Shown one piece after another: positions 34,133 through 43,428 of a stretch of DNA of 64,000 nucleotides; the stretch's first letter is position 1; each line of letters begins with the position of its first letter. Both the position numbers and the translations under genes were made by a program. Source of the DNA: FEN-1297 sp963843605 (lineage in GTDB: Bacteria; Bacteroidota; Ignavibacteria; Ignavibacteriales; Ignavibacteriaceae). The notes below the pieces were generated by a model that did no database searches, was not told the origin of the DNA, and worked only from the letters and a program-made list of their open reading frames with translations. Location: the NCBI GenBank assembly GCA_963843605.1, contig CAWJLA010000008.1, positions 703,138 through 767,137 on the forward strand, read 5' to 3'.

Positions 34133-36321
34133 TAACAAACAACCCGGATAAAACTAAATTATACATTCAGCTATATAGTATTCACGGATTGATCAGGGGA
34201 CACAACCTCGAACTCGGAAGAGACGCCGATACCGGAGGCCAGACCAAGTATGTACTTGAACTGGCTCAACATCTTAGTAAAGATCCGAGAGTTGAAAAGA
34301 TAGAACTTGTAACTAGACTTGTAAAAGACAAAGCCGTGTCCGAAGATTATTCGCAGTCTGTAGAAAAAGTCAATGATAAACTCAGCATAATAAGAATTCG
34401 CTGCGGCGGCATAAAATATATGCGTAAGGAATTATTATGGAGCCACCTTGAAGAATTTGTAGATAAAAGCATAAAATATATAAAAGCTCAGGGCAGGCTG
34501 CCCGATGTTATACACAGTCATTATGCGGATGCCGGCTATGTATGCAGCGAGCTTACCAAATTTTTCGGGATACCTTTTGTCCATACCGGTCATTCTCTCG
34601 GAAGAGATAAGCTGAGGAAATTATTAAACGAGGGGATACCCATAGAAGATATTGAAAAAAGATACAAAATCAGTCACCGGATCGAAGTAGAAGAGAACGT
34701 AATTCATTTTTCCGATTTAATTATAACCAGCACACGGCAGGAAATACAGAATCAGTACGGCGGTTATTCCAATATTAATATTGAAAAATTCAAAGTGCTC
34801 CCCCCGGGAGTCGATCTTGAACGGTTTTATCCATATAACACAAAGGAAAAAATTCATGATGATATTATTGTAATTAATGGAATAATTACCGAAAAGCTGA
34901 TGCGCTTCTTTATGGATGTAAACAAGCCTTTAATACTTACGCTGTGCAGACCCGATAAGAGGAAAAACATCTCTGGCCTAATTACAGCTTACGGAGAGGA
35001 TAAGACTCTGCAAAGAAAAGCCAACCTTGCAATTTTCGCCGGAATAAGAAGCGATATTCAAACCATGCCGGATAACGAGCGCGAAGTTTTAACCGAGATA
35101 CTCCTTCTGATGGACAAATATAATTTATACGGAAAGATGGCTGTTCCCAAAAGACACGATACCCAACACGAAGTACCCGAATTGTACCGTATCGCGGCCA
35201 AATCAGGCGGTGTTTTTGTGAATGCGGCACTTACCGAGCCTTTCGGTTTAACTTTAATTGAAGCTGCCGCTTCCGGAATTCCTGTTGTAGCCACGGATGA
35301 CGGAGGCCCGAGGGATATAATTAAAAATTGTCAAAACGGTATACTGGTGGATGTATCGGATTCAGGAAACATTGCAAATGCTCTCAATAAAATCCTGGAT
35401 GATGGCAAATTATGGAAAAAATTCTCCGGCGAAGGAATAGAAAACGTTAAGAGATATTATACATGGAAAGCTCACAAAAATAATTATCTCGATGAAATTG
35501 AAGCTCTGCTTAATAAGCAGCTCAACAAAGCGGATACTTTCGCCACCGTAGGTAAAAAACTTCTCGATATGGAAAAACTAATAGTATCCGATATAGATCA
35601 TACACTGCTGGGCGACGATGATGAGACACGGAAGTTCAGCGATTTATTGAATAATCTTCAAAATAAAATCGGATTTGCAGTTGCAACCGGACGCACAGTG
35701 AAATCTGCCTTTAATGTATTGAAGGAAAACAATGTTCCCCTTCCGGATGTAATAATCTCATCGGTCGGATCAGAAATATATTATAACTACCACGGCGAAC
35801 TGATCTATTCGCAGGGATGGGATTCGCATATATCATACATGTGGAAAAGAAACAGAATAGTTGAGTTATTAAAGGAGTTTGATTTTCTAACTTACCAGGA
35901 AGAAGAGACGCAGAGAAAGTTTAAAGTAAGTTTTTACATGGATGAGGACGAACAGAATATTGAAAAAATCCGGGAAGTACTTATCAAGAACAAAATAAAG
36001 TTTAATATGATCTTCAGTCACGGCAATTTCCTTGATATACTTCCGTACCGGGCATCAAAAGGCAAAGCGATCAGGTATTTGTCGTACCGCTGGAATATAC
36101 CCTACGAGAATATACTTGTTGCCGGCGACTCCGGAAACGACGAAGAGATGTTAAAAGGTGAATTGCTGGGCGTAGTGGTTGCTAATTACAGTCATGAGTT
36201 GGATTCTCTCAAAGGAAGTAAAAGAATTTATTTTTCGAAGAGATCGTATGCGGGAGGTATTATAGACGGAATAGAATATTACAATTTTTTGAGCAACGCA
36301 AAGGAGGCAGAAGTTGAGTAA
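34129..36321 (+). CDS. Sucrose-phosphate synthase with a C-terminal sucrose-phosphatase domain
   Basis: The 730-residue protein has two parts. Residues 1 to about 475 are a GT-B glycosyltransferase of the SPS type: LYSIHGLIRGHNLELGRDAD, TGGQTKYVLELAQHL, DVIHSHYADAGYVC, VHTGHSLGRDKLRKLL, LPPGVDLERFYPY, RPDKRKNISGLITAYGE, and ALTEPFGLTLIEAAASGIPV with the E-x7-E motif. It transfers glucose from UDP-glucose to fructose-6-phosphate. Residues about 480-730 are a HAD phosphatase of the SPP family: KLIVSDIDHTLLGDDDET retains both catalytic aspartates, followed by VATGRT, ILPYRASKGKAIRYLSYRW and VAGDSGNDEEML. The phosphatase therefore looks active, making one polypeptide for sucrose synthesis. It overlaps the kinase by 4 bp and sucrose synthase by 8 bp. 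Confidence 0.92.
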   Translation: MITNNPDKTKLYIQLYSIHGLIRGHNLELGRDADTGGQTKYVLELAQHLSKDPRVEKIELVTRLVKDKAVSEDYSQSVEKVNDKLSIIRIRCGGIKYMRKELLWSHLEEFVDKSIKYIKAQGRLPDVIHSHYADAGYVCSELTKFFGIPFVHTGHSLGRDKLRKLLNEGIPIEDIEKRYKISHRIEVEENVIHFSDLIITSTRQEIQNQYGGYSNINIEKFKVLPPGVDLERFYPYNTKEKIHDDIIVINGIITEKLMRFFMDVNKPLILTLCRPDKRKNISGLITAYGEDKTLQRKANLAIFAGIRSDIQTMPDNEREVLTEILLLMDKYNLYGKMAVPKRHDTQHEVPELYRIAAKSGGVFVNAALTEPFGLTLIEAAASGIPVVATDDGGPRDIIKNCQNGILVDVSDSGNIANALNKILDDGKLWKKFSGEGIENVKRYYTWKAHKNNYLDEIEALLNKQLNKADTFATVGKKLLDMEKLIVSDIDHTLLGDDDETRKFSDLLNNLQNKIGFAVATGRTVKSAFNVLKENNVPLPDVIISSVGSEIYYNYHGELIYSQGWDSHISYMWKRNRIVELLKEFDFLTYQEEETQRKFKVSFYMDEDEQNIEKIREVLIKNKIKFNMIFSHGNFLDILPYRASKGKAIRYLSYRWNIPYENILVAGDSGNDEEMLKGELLGVVVANYSHELDSLKGSKRIYFSKRSYAGGIIDGIEYYNFLSNAKEAEVE

Positions 36322-38707
36322 GAAATTAAGAGACTTGTTTGAAGAAAATAAAAAAGATTTTTTCAGATACCTTAACAGGGTTTCGCAAAATGAAAGCAAG
36401 CTGCTGGTAAAAGGAAATCTGCTTGATATTCTTGAGGATTTTAAGAACGAAGATATTAAAATAAACCATGAAGAAATTGAAGAAATAATACATAAAATAA
36501 ACGAATCGGTATGTTTGGGCAATTCGATTTTTTTTGAGATGAGAGAAACCATTGCAACGCCGAGCTTTTATAACTTCAACATTGAAGAACTTTTTTATGA
36601 ACAGATTTCAGTACATGAATTTTTAAAAGCTAAAGAAAGGTTTGTTAACCCTGAAGCACATAACGATGTCTTGTCGCTTAATTTCAGCACGTTTTACGAT
36701 AAGTTTCCCAGTGTTCGGGATTATAGAGGCATAGGAAAAGGAGTCGAATTCTTAAACCGGTATTTGTCCAGCAATATGTTTACACAACCTGAAAAATTAC
36801 GAAAGGCTTTGTTCGATTTCTTATTCGTTCACAAGTATAAATCGGAGCAGCTTATTGTTAACAGCAGAATAAACAGTCCTGAGCAATTAACTGCAAGCAT
36901 TGAAAAAGTACTGAGCTTTCTTAGAAAAAAGCCGGAAGACGAACCGCTTATAAAATTCAATAATGAACTGCAGCAATACGGATTTGAGCCGGGACTCGGG
37001 AACACCGCAGGTAAAATAGTAGAAAGTCTGGAAATACTGGAAGGACTGTTGCAGTCGCCCGATCATCAGGCTTTAACCGAGTTCCTTTCGAGGATACCGA
37101 TGATTTTTAACATTGCAATAATATCGCCGCACGGATATTTCGGGCAGGAAGGCGTGCTGGGTATGCCCGATACCGGCGGGCAGGTGGTTTATATACTTGA
37201 CCAGGTTAAAGCACTCGAAAAGAAATTAATTAAATCGCTAAAAGACTCCGGTCTTACCGCAAAGCCGAAGATTATTATACTTACAAGATTAATTCCGAAT
37301 GCCGCAAAAACCAGATCCAACCAGCGCCTTGAGAAAGTACATGAGACAAAAAATACCTGGATACTGAGAGTGCCATTCAGAACTCATAATAAAAAAGTTA
37401 CCGACAACTGGATATCCCGCTTCGAAATCTGGCCGTACCTTGATAACTTTGCCGATGATGCGTATAAAGAACTTTTAGCAGAATTCGGAGAACGGCCTGA
37501 TTTTATAATCGGAAATTATTCCGACGGCAATATGGTTGCCTTTATACTTTCGAAGAAATTCGGCGTAACACAATGCAATATCGCACATGCGCTTGAAAAG
37601 AGTAAATACCTTTACAGTGCACTATACTGGAAAAACCTCGAACAATACTATAATTTTTCCATTCAATTTACCGCCGACTTAATTGCAATGAACTCGGCAA
37701 ATTTCATCGTCACTTCAACCTACCAAGAGATAGTAGGAACCGACGAAAGCATCGGACAATATGAATCATATGAAAACTTTACGATGCCCGATTTGTACCG
37801 GGTAGAAGGGGGAATTAACCTGTACCATCCGAAATTTAATATCGTCCCACCCGGAGTTAATACAAAAATATATTTTCCGTATACGAAAGAGGCGGACAGG
37901 ATAGACGAAGTCCGGGCAGACCTTAACAAACTTTTATTTGAGAATACAGAAGATCCCGAAGTTTTCGGCAAACTTGAAAACCCTGATTTAATTCCGATAT
38001 TTTCTCTTGCAAGATTAGACAAAATTAAAAATCTTACCGGACTAGTAAACTGGTTCGGCGAGAACAAGGAGCTTCAGGAAGTAGCGAACTTAATAATAGT
38101 GGCCGGCAAGGTTGATTCCAACCAATCAAGCGACGGCGAAGAAAAGGAACAAATAGAATGGATGCATCATTTAATTAACGAATTTAATCTGTATAATAAA
38201 ATCAGATGGATAGGAAAACTATTTCATAAAGGCCAGACGGGAGAAGTCTACCGGGTAATTGCGGATAAAAAAGGAATTTTCGTTCAGCCCGCATTGTTTG
38301 AAGGATTCGGATTAACGGTTCTTGAAGCAATGAGATCCGGTTTGCCCTCATTCGCAACAATGTACGGCGGCCCTCTCGAGATTATCCGCGATCAGGTTTC
38401 CGGTTTTCATATAGATCCGATAAACGGGAAAGAATCTACTGAAAAAATACTTGACTTCATTAAAAAAGTTAAAGAAGATCCCAGTGCTTGGGATCGAATT
38501 TCGAAGAAAGCCATAGAAAGAGTGGACACCGCATTTAACTGGGATCTATATGCTAATAAGCTTTTATCGCTTGCAAAGATTTACGGCTTCTGGAAATTTA
38601 CAACAAACATCGAAATGGAGGAAATGAACGCTTACCTTGAAGTATTATACCATCTGCTTTATATTCCAAGGGCAAAAACAATACTAGATGCTCACAACAA
38701 GCGTTAA
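36314..38707 (+). CDS. Sucrose synthase
   Basis: The 797-residue protein is the usual size for sucrose synthase, which interconverts sucrose + UDP with UDP-glucose + fructose. An N-terminal regulatory region (about 1-260) precedes the GT-B core: NIAIISPHGYFGQEGVLG, MPDTGGQVVYILDQVKALEK, WPYLDNFADDAYKELLAEFG, DFIIGNYSDGNMVAFILSKK, CNIAHALEKSKY, NSANFIVTSTYQEIVGT, LARLDKIKNLTGLVNWFGEN, and PALFEGFGLTVLEAMRSGLP with the family E-x7-E. The start is TTG at 36314, set by a perfect AAGGAGG at 36301-36307. Its strong ribosome site inside the end of the SPS gene implies tight coupling. With SPS/SPP and fructokinase it makes a three-gene sucrose unit. Cleavage and synthesis directions cannot be told from sequence. 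Confidence 0.94.
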   Translation: MSKKLRDLFEENKKDFFRYLNRVSQNESKLLVKGNLLDILEDFKNEDIKINHEEIEEIIHKINESVCLGNSIFFEMRETIATPSFYNFNIEELFYEQISVHEFLKAKERFVNPEAHNDVLSLNFSTFYDKFPSVRDYRGIGKGVEFLNRYLSSNMFTQPEKLRKALFDFLFVHKYKSEQLIVNSRINSPEQLTASIEKVLSFLRKKPEDEPLIKFNNELQQYGFEPGLGNTAGKIVESLEILEGLLQSPDHQALTEFLSRIPMIFNIAIISPHGYFGQEGVLGMPDTGGQVVYILDQVKALEKKLIKSLKDSGLTAKPKIIILTRLIPNAAKTRSNQRLEKVHETKNTWILRVPFRTHNKKVTDNWISRFEIWPYLDNFADDAYKELLAEFGERPDFIIGNYSDGNMVAFILSKKFGVTQCNIAHALEKSKYLYSALYWKNLEQYYNFSIQFTADLIAMNSANFIVTSTYQEIVGTDESIGQYESYENFTMPDLYRVEGGINLYHPKFNIVPPGVNTKIYFPYTKEADRIDEVRADLNKLLFENTEDPEVFGKLENPDLIPIFSLARLDKIKNLTGLVNWFGENKELQEVANLIIVAGKVDSNQSSDGEEKEQIEWMHHLINEFNLYNKIRWIGKLFHKGQTGEVYRVIADKKGIFVQPALFEGFGLTVLEAMRSGLPSFATMYGGPLEIIRDQVSGFHIDPINGKESTEKILDFIKKVKEDPSAWDRISKKAIERVDTAFNWDLYANKLLSLAKIYGFWKFTTNIEMEEMNAYLEVLYHLLYIPRAKTILDAHNKR

Positions 38708-38711
38708 CAAA

Positions 38712-39797
38712 CTATTGAACGGTTTCTTTTACTCCGTTTGAATTTGATTCATCCTTTGATACAAAAAGAGTCTGAGTAGGAAAAGCAAATTCTATATTAC
38801 GATTTTCGAATTCGCGGTATATTTTCAGATTTATGCTTTGCTGCCTGTCCATAAATTCATTGTAATCCGGACTTCCGACATAATAAACAAATTCAAAATT
38901 TAAACTGAAATCGCCGAAAGCAGCAAAATTCCCGCGGTCGAATTGTACATTCTTTTCATCTTCAATAATTTTCTTGACTATTTTCGGTATTTCCTCAAGC
39001 TGATCTGCTTTGGTCTGATAAATTACTCCAAGGTGGAATACAACTCTTCTTCTCTCCATTTTTCTGTAATTATGTATCCTGGAATCAGTCAAGTCTTTAT
39101 TTGAGAAAACTAGTTGTTCACCTCCGAGCGCGCGTATTCTTGTGGTTTTTATACCGACATATTCAACCGCTCCCATTTTATCGCCGACAATTATAAAGTC
39201 ACCGATTTCGAACGGCTTGTCGAAAAAAATCACGAAATAGCTGAACAGATCTCCCAGTACTGCCTGGGCTGCCAAAGCTATTGCAATACCGCCGATACCC
39301 AGACCGGCAATTACCGAGGAAACATTTACTCCCAGATTATCCAACAGAAAGACAAAACCAAGTATCCAGATCATTATACTAAGTAAAGTGGTTATGCCGC
39401 GTATTTCCTTCTGCCTAATCTCACTATTACTTTTCCTTTTCAAATATATATTTAAACTGTACTTCACTGTCGAGACAATTAGTTTAAGCGAAAAGAAGGT
39501 AACCAGGATTATAGAAATAATTTCAATTACCTTTTCAGCTTTCGGAGCAATCGATAATGTATTCAGAGCCAGATAGAAACCGCCGAAATATAGTAGAGGA
39601 ATTATTGTGCTTTCAACTCCCTGAATTAAAAAATCGTCTACAGTTGTTTTTGTTTTCTCAGCCCATATTTTGAGCCTGCTCATTAATATCTTCTTAAATA
39701 TAAAAACCACTATCAAGCAGATTATAAAAATTCCAAGCGCCGTCAGATAAAGCATTACACTATTGCCGAAATAACTTTGATTTAAAAAGTTTTGCAT
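38712..39797 (-). CDS. MscS-family mechanosensitive channel
   Basis: The 361-residue protein has about four to five membrane helices (YLTALGIFIICLIVVFIFKK, TIIPLLYFGGFYLALNTL, IISIILVTFFSLKLIVSTV, IMIWILGFVFLLDNLGV). The pore helix and following beta domain are typical: SVIAGLGIGGIAIALAAQAV, LGDLFSYFVIFFDKPFEIGD and GAVEYVGIKTTRIRALGGEQ. A C-terminal alpha/beta domain ends the protein. Such channels release solutes on hypo-osmotic shock. This is fitting beside sucrose synthesis genes, since sucrose is a compatible solute, but the link is inference; the two units are convergent, 4 bp apart, rather than an operon. Confidence 0.9.
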   Translation of the reverse strand: MQNFLNQSYFGNSVMLYLTALGIFIICLIVVFIFKKILMSRLKIWAEKTKTTVDDFLIQGVESTIIPLLYFGGFYLALNTLSIAPKAEKVIEIISIILVTFFSLKLIVSTVKYSLNIYLKRKSNSEIRQKEIRGITTLLSIMIWILGFVFLLDNLGVNVSSVIAGLGIGGIAIALAAQAVLGDLFSYFVIFFDKPFEIGDFIIVGDKMGAVEYVGIKTTRIRALGGEQLVFSNKDLTDSRIHNYRKMERRRVVFHLGVIYQTKADQLEEIPKIVKKIIEDEKNVQFDRGNFAAFGDFSLNFEFVYYVGSPDYNEFMDRQQSINLKIYREFENRNIEFAFPTQTLFVSKDESNSNGVKETVQ

Positions 39798-39957
39798 AAA
39801 CCGGGTAACTCCTTGGATATTTAAGTTGATAAGAAGATAAAAATTTCTATAAGAAAAACAATTTCGACCGGAAAATATAACGGGTTTTGCATCACATAAT
39901 CTAATTAAACTGCATGCGTGACCGATAATGAAAAAACTTATAATAAACTTAACAAAA

Positions 39958-40365
39958 TTAAATGGTGTATTTTTTTATAATTTCCTCGGTAATTCTGACA
40001 GGCCTTCCGCTTCGCAGCGAAATCATCGTATAAAGCAAATATCCTTCCGCCGCAATTTTTTCGTTCGATTTGATTAAAATCTTGAATTTGATTTTTACCT
40101 GCGCGCCGTTAACACTATCCAGTCTGGTACGCACCAATATCTTATCTCCCATTTTAAGAGATCTTTTAAATTCGATAAACGATGCACTTACCACCCAGTT
40201 GTAGCCGAGACCGTGAAATTCTTCCATCGACATTTTATAGTCGCGCATCATTTGTTCATAGCGTGCGGCCAGCACGTAATCAAAATACTTTGAATTATGA
40301 ACGTGATTGTTCATATCGATGTCGTCGGGTCTAACCGAAATCTCCGATTCAAATTCAGAATACAA
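39958..40365 (-). CDS. Hotdog-fold acyl-CoA thioesterase (YbgC/4HBT family)
   Basis: The 135-residue protein is a single hotdog domain: SVRPDDIDMNNHVHNSKYFD and YVLAARYEQMM include the family Asp-x-x-x-N-H-V segment with active-site Asp in the helix. FIEFKRSLKMGDKILVRTRL and KIKFKILIKSNEKIAAEGYL complete the beta sheet. It hydrolyses acyl-CoA or acyl-ACP; chain-length preference is unknown. It is monocistronic. The 280 bp downstream to the pilin-like cluster holds nothing I can identify. Confidence 0.88.
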   Translation of the reverse strand: MYSEFESEISVRPDDIDMNNHVHNSKYFDYVLAARYEQMMRDYKMSMEEFHGLGYNWVVSASFIEFKRSLKMGDKILVRTRLDSVNGAQVKIKFKILIKSNEKIAAEGYLLYTMISLRSGRPVRITEEIIKKYTI

Positions 40366-40647
40366 ATTATTTATCCGGATAAAAAAATAAAATTACGATA
40401 TAATTATAGCGAATAATTAATAAAGTTTGGAAGAATACCACCATTAAATTGTGTGATTAAAATTAACCGGATTGCGAGCTAGAATTGCTTGGTGATATAA
40501 TACGCGGACTCAAACTGTTGGTATAAATGAGAATCCTAAAAGCAAAGCCGGCAAATATCCTTTGCAGGAAGTAATGCCGGTTATAAAATAGATATGAATA
40601 TTCGTTACAATATTTATAAGTAAGAAATTAAAAGTTTAATTATAAAA

Positions 40648-41895
40648 CTATTGATTGTTTTTCATAGTATTCTGTTCGTACCACGAAACAATTTCAAATG
40701 ATCCCGTATTAGGGAAATTCGGAGGCGAACTATACATCAGGCGTTCATCGTACCTATAATTCTTTGAAAAGCCGCTTACAATATTACCGTAATAATTAAA
40801 AGTACCTACGGCTTGCCGTTGATATTGCGTAATTCCGCCGTTAAGATGAATTATACCGCTATTAGGCCTTGAGGCATAATTCTGAGCACCGAAGCCGCCC
40901 GTTTCGCAGTAAATTGCACCGTCGATTGTTATGTCATGACGGTTCGGGTAATTATCGGTAATAAAGACATTATTTTTTGCAACAATTCCCAATATATCGG
41001 TAGAATTAGGATTAGTGTTAGGATCGGTATTATAAGTGACATTATCATCCAAATAAATATTCCCTTTGCCGGAAGAACCGGATGCGCCAACTGTATATTG
41101 ACCTTTTACCGTTCCCTGAAGTCTCAGCACAGCATTATCCGCAAAGAGAACACCGTTCGGGGCGAGATCCGAGGCTAATTTTGTGGTAACAGTGCCTTTA
41201 TAAGAAAATCTATATTTTATACTATCGACCGCAAATGTTATATATACGGTATCGTGCCCGGTAAATGTATGGCCGCCGCTGTTGGCTTCTGTTTCCAGAT
41301 CTGCAACCCCTGTTGACGGCAATGGAAGATCGACGCCCGACTGATAACCGCCATTTAAAATAGGAGAATCATATTTTTTGGAAGTATAGTATTGAAGGCC
41401 TTTTTTAGTAGTTACCTTACCGTTAAAAACCGGATGACCGGCTACTCTCAAGTAGTCCTGTGTATGCATAGGTCCCCAAACCGTGTCACCGTTTGCCCAC
41501 CATATACCGGAAGGTTCATAAACCGAATAATAAGCAAACTTAGAAAATTTACTTGGCTGCAAAGTAACTTTTACGGTAGATGTATCTTCATAATAAACTC
41601 CGGTAGCAGTAATTTGTCTAAGGTTTTTAAACGCATCCAAAACTTGTACCGATACATTTATTTTGCCGCCCTGGAAGCTCACATTATTCAGGCCGGTAGT
41701 CCAGCTTTGATTTAAAAAGATATTGTTAGCTGCAATATTGGCGCCGCTCACGGCAATATTATAAGCAACCGATTCATCGTGGTATTGAGTAAAATTATCG
41801 AATGCTTGAACCGAGAGACGGCTGAAATTCTGGCCGAGAACCAGAAATATTAAACTAAATCCCATTATAAGAAATAGAGCTGCTTTTCCAACCAT
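40648..41895 (-). CDS. PilX/GspK-like large minor filament subunit (non-canonical leader)
   Basis: The 415-residue protein begins MVGKAALFLIMGFSLIFLVL, one hydrophobic helix, then FDNFTQYHDESVAYNIAVSG and ANIAANNIFL, a pattern like the post-helix region of PilX/GspK minor subunits (tight Ala/Gly helix, then AxxGA). The large C-terminal part is beta-rich, low in lysine, and contains GNIYLDDNVTYNTDPNTNPN and DITIDGAIYCETGGFGAQNY. There is no basic leader or GFTLIE; if cut after Gly3, residue +5 is Phe, not Glu. It is last of three minus-strand pilin-like genes, 8 bp after its neighbour. The assignment rests on gene order and layout, so it is moderate. Confidence 0.68.
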   Translation of the reverse strand: MVGKAALFLIMGFSLIFLVLGQNFSRLSVQAFDNFTQYHDESVAYNIAVSGANIAANNIFLNQSWTTGLNNVSFQGGKINVSVQVLDAFKNLRQITATGVYYEDTSTVKVTLQPSKFSKFAYYSVYEPSGIWWANGDTVWGPMHTQDYLRVAGHPVFNGKVTTKKGLQYYTSKKYDSPILNGGYQSGVDLPLPSTGVADLETEANSGGHTFTGHDTVYITFAVDSIKYRFSYKGTVTTKLASDLAPNGVLFADNAVLRLQGTVKGQYTVGASGSSGKGNIYLDDNVTYNTDPNTNPNSTDILGIVAKNNVFITDNYPNRHDITIDGAIYCETGGFGAQNYASRPNSGIIHLNGGITQYQRQAVGTFNYYGNIVSGFSKNYRYDERLMYSSPPNFPNTGSFEIVSWYEQNTMKNNQ

Positions 41896-41903
41896 ATCTG
41901 CAC

Positions 41904-42518
41904 CTACCTATTTTTTAAATTTCTTGCTTCGAGTCTTACCTGTCTCCAGAACGCATCCACATATTGCAGTTTGCCGTTTATATCGAGCCTGGGGTCCGGA
42001 TCTTCTATTTTAACGCTTATTTGAATACTGGCAATCTGACCGGTAGCGGTGATTGGGAAACTGAGTGTATCGCCGAAAGTATCAAAATAAAGAAGACTAA
42101 ATTGTGTAACACCCAAATTTGCGCTTCTCGGAGTTTCATGGTCAACAACACGGTAAAGCAGCTTGTCGTTTGGGTTAGGAGTTGAGGCAAGTTCGCTGGT
42201 CGGTCCAAGATAATAATGAAGTGTATCAACATTCCCGGTATTATTCACATCTGTTAAAAACTCTATGCTGGTGGAATCCGCAATAAGAATTGCCTGCGTC
42301 GGTGTCGGGATTTTTGTCCAATCTTTGCAGTAGCCCAGTTTTCTCAAATCATTTTCAAGTACTTCAACAACGGTTGTCAGGTTTTGCTGTACAATGAGAT
42401 CCTGTGAATAATTATATGTATTCTCGGCAGCCGCATCGGTCAAGCGGAATAAAATCAGCATCAGCATTCCGCCGATGATGATAGAACCCAATATGTCCAA
42501 AATTGTTGTATAGCCCAT
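41904..42518 (-). CDS. PilW/GspJ-like minor filament subunit (non-canonical leader)
   Basis: The 204-residue protein starts MGYTTILDILGSIIIGGMLM and continues LILFRLTDAAAENTYNYSQD. VVEVLENDLRKLGYCKDW matches the helix-end signature of PilW/GspJ-type subunits (leucine-rich helix, then acidic-D-hydrophobic-GY). The globular part carries RLDINGKLQYVDAFWRQVRL near its end. The leader is only Met-Gly and the +5 position is Leu with Asp at +6, so there is no canonical Glu5. It lies 2 bp after the PilV-like gene and 8 bp before the PilX-like gene. Functional role in priming or tip formation is inferred from better-known systems. Confidence 0.72.
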   Translation of the reverse strand: MGYTTILDILGSIIIGGMLMLILFRLTDAAAENTYNYSQDLIVQQNLTTVVEVLENDLRKLGYCKDWTKIPTPTQAILIADSTSIEFLTDVNNTGNVDTLHYYLGPTSELASTPNPNDKLLYRVVDHETPRSANLGVTQFSLLYFDTFGDTLSFPITATGQIASIQISVKIEDPDPRLDINGKLQYVDAFWRQVRLEARNLKNR

Positions 42519-42520
42519 AA

Positions 42521-43009
42521 CTACCTAAAAACCCAATAACTGTAAACAGTTGATATAGTAACCGTATCGGCCATTGATATACTCGATACGCTTATTGTTA
42601 TTTTTTTATACCATGTTTTAGACGTTGTCGAATGATCCAGGTCATTCGGGTTCACATAATTAACCTTACATGTTGCTTTGAAAACAGCCGAAGGCATTGT
42701 AGCGTCAATCTTTGTATAGCCGTTATAATCATCTATATCATTATAAGTATCATAGGTTTCACCCATCTCAGGACCGAGAGTTGACGAAAGATCATTTACA
42801 TTAGTTGTCGGATTACTTGCGGTATAATTATCAAAAGCTTTACTGCTTATTTCTTCTATTAAAGAAGTCGCAATAGAAGTAGCGAGTACATCAAATTTAG
42901 TATCCATTAACGTTGTGCCGGTGGTTAAAAATGAGCCGTTCACCCTCAATATTAAAACCGAGAGAAGAATCATGGCGCCGACAGCTAATAATGTTTGACC
43001 TGTATTCAT
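42521..43009 (-). CDS. PilV/GspI-like minor filament subunit (non-canonical leader)
   Basis: The 162-residue protein starts MNTGQTLLAVGAMILLSVLI and LRVNGSFLTTGTTLMDTKFD, followed by SIATSLIEEISSKAFDNYTA. This is like the GspI/PilV pattern of an N-terminal helix followed by a short amphipathic 'A ... LIEEI ... F' helix. The globular domain is beta-rich and ends MADTVTISTVYSYWVF. Gly4 is the likely cleavage-type glycine; +5 is Ala rather than Glu. It is first of the three-gene cluster. A near match to a sigma-54 promoter (CTCGGCA, six bases, TTGA; 43051-43066 on the minus strand) would give a leader of about 30 nt. Confidence 0.72.
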   Translation of the reverse strand: MNTGQTLLAVGAMILLSVLILRVNGSFLTTGTTLMDTKFDVLATSIATSLIEEISSKAFDNYTASNPTTNVNDLSSTLGPEMGETYDTYNDIDDYNGYTKIDATMPSAVFKATCKVNYVNPNDLDHSTTSKTWYKKITISVSSISMADTVTISTVYSYWVFR

Positions 43010-43428
43010 TTAATCAAGACATATTTTATTTTAATGTAAAATTGTAAATTTCAATTATTATGCCGAGTAATAAAGCTCCGGTGCATAAAAATAAATACGG
43101 AAATTATTTTGTTTACTCAAGTTGACCGCCCGTTTTTATAAACCATTAAAACAGTTCGAAATATTTATGTTTTTATCATTAACACGCGACCTAAGTCGCA
43201 GGTTAATGGAAAGGAAAGTGGTTTTTTGCAACCGTTTCAACGGTTTTTCACACCCAAACAATTAGGTGGTAAACTTGAGTTATTTACTAAAATAATTCTG
43301 GTTTATTATCGAACAGATACTATTAAATCTTTAATTATGATTTTAGCCGGAGGTAAAAATACCGGTAGGATTTACCCGGGAGGTAAAAATTACGCTTTAA
43401 AATTAGCTTTAATAAACTTAAATAATTT
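43010..43428. other. Intergenic region with two palindromes and a short direct repeat
   Basis: Two short palindromes lie 30 bp apart: GCGAC-CTAA-GTCGC (43186-43199) and AACCGTT-TC-AACGGTT (43230-43245). Between them is AGGTTAATGG. The combination resembles REP-type intergenic elements common in this phylum. GGAGGTAAAAAT occurs twice (about 43350 and 43379). The plus-strand frame 43226-43507 runs into hisIE and has no signature, so I do not call it. Confidence 0.5.
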
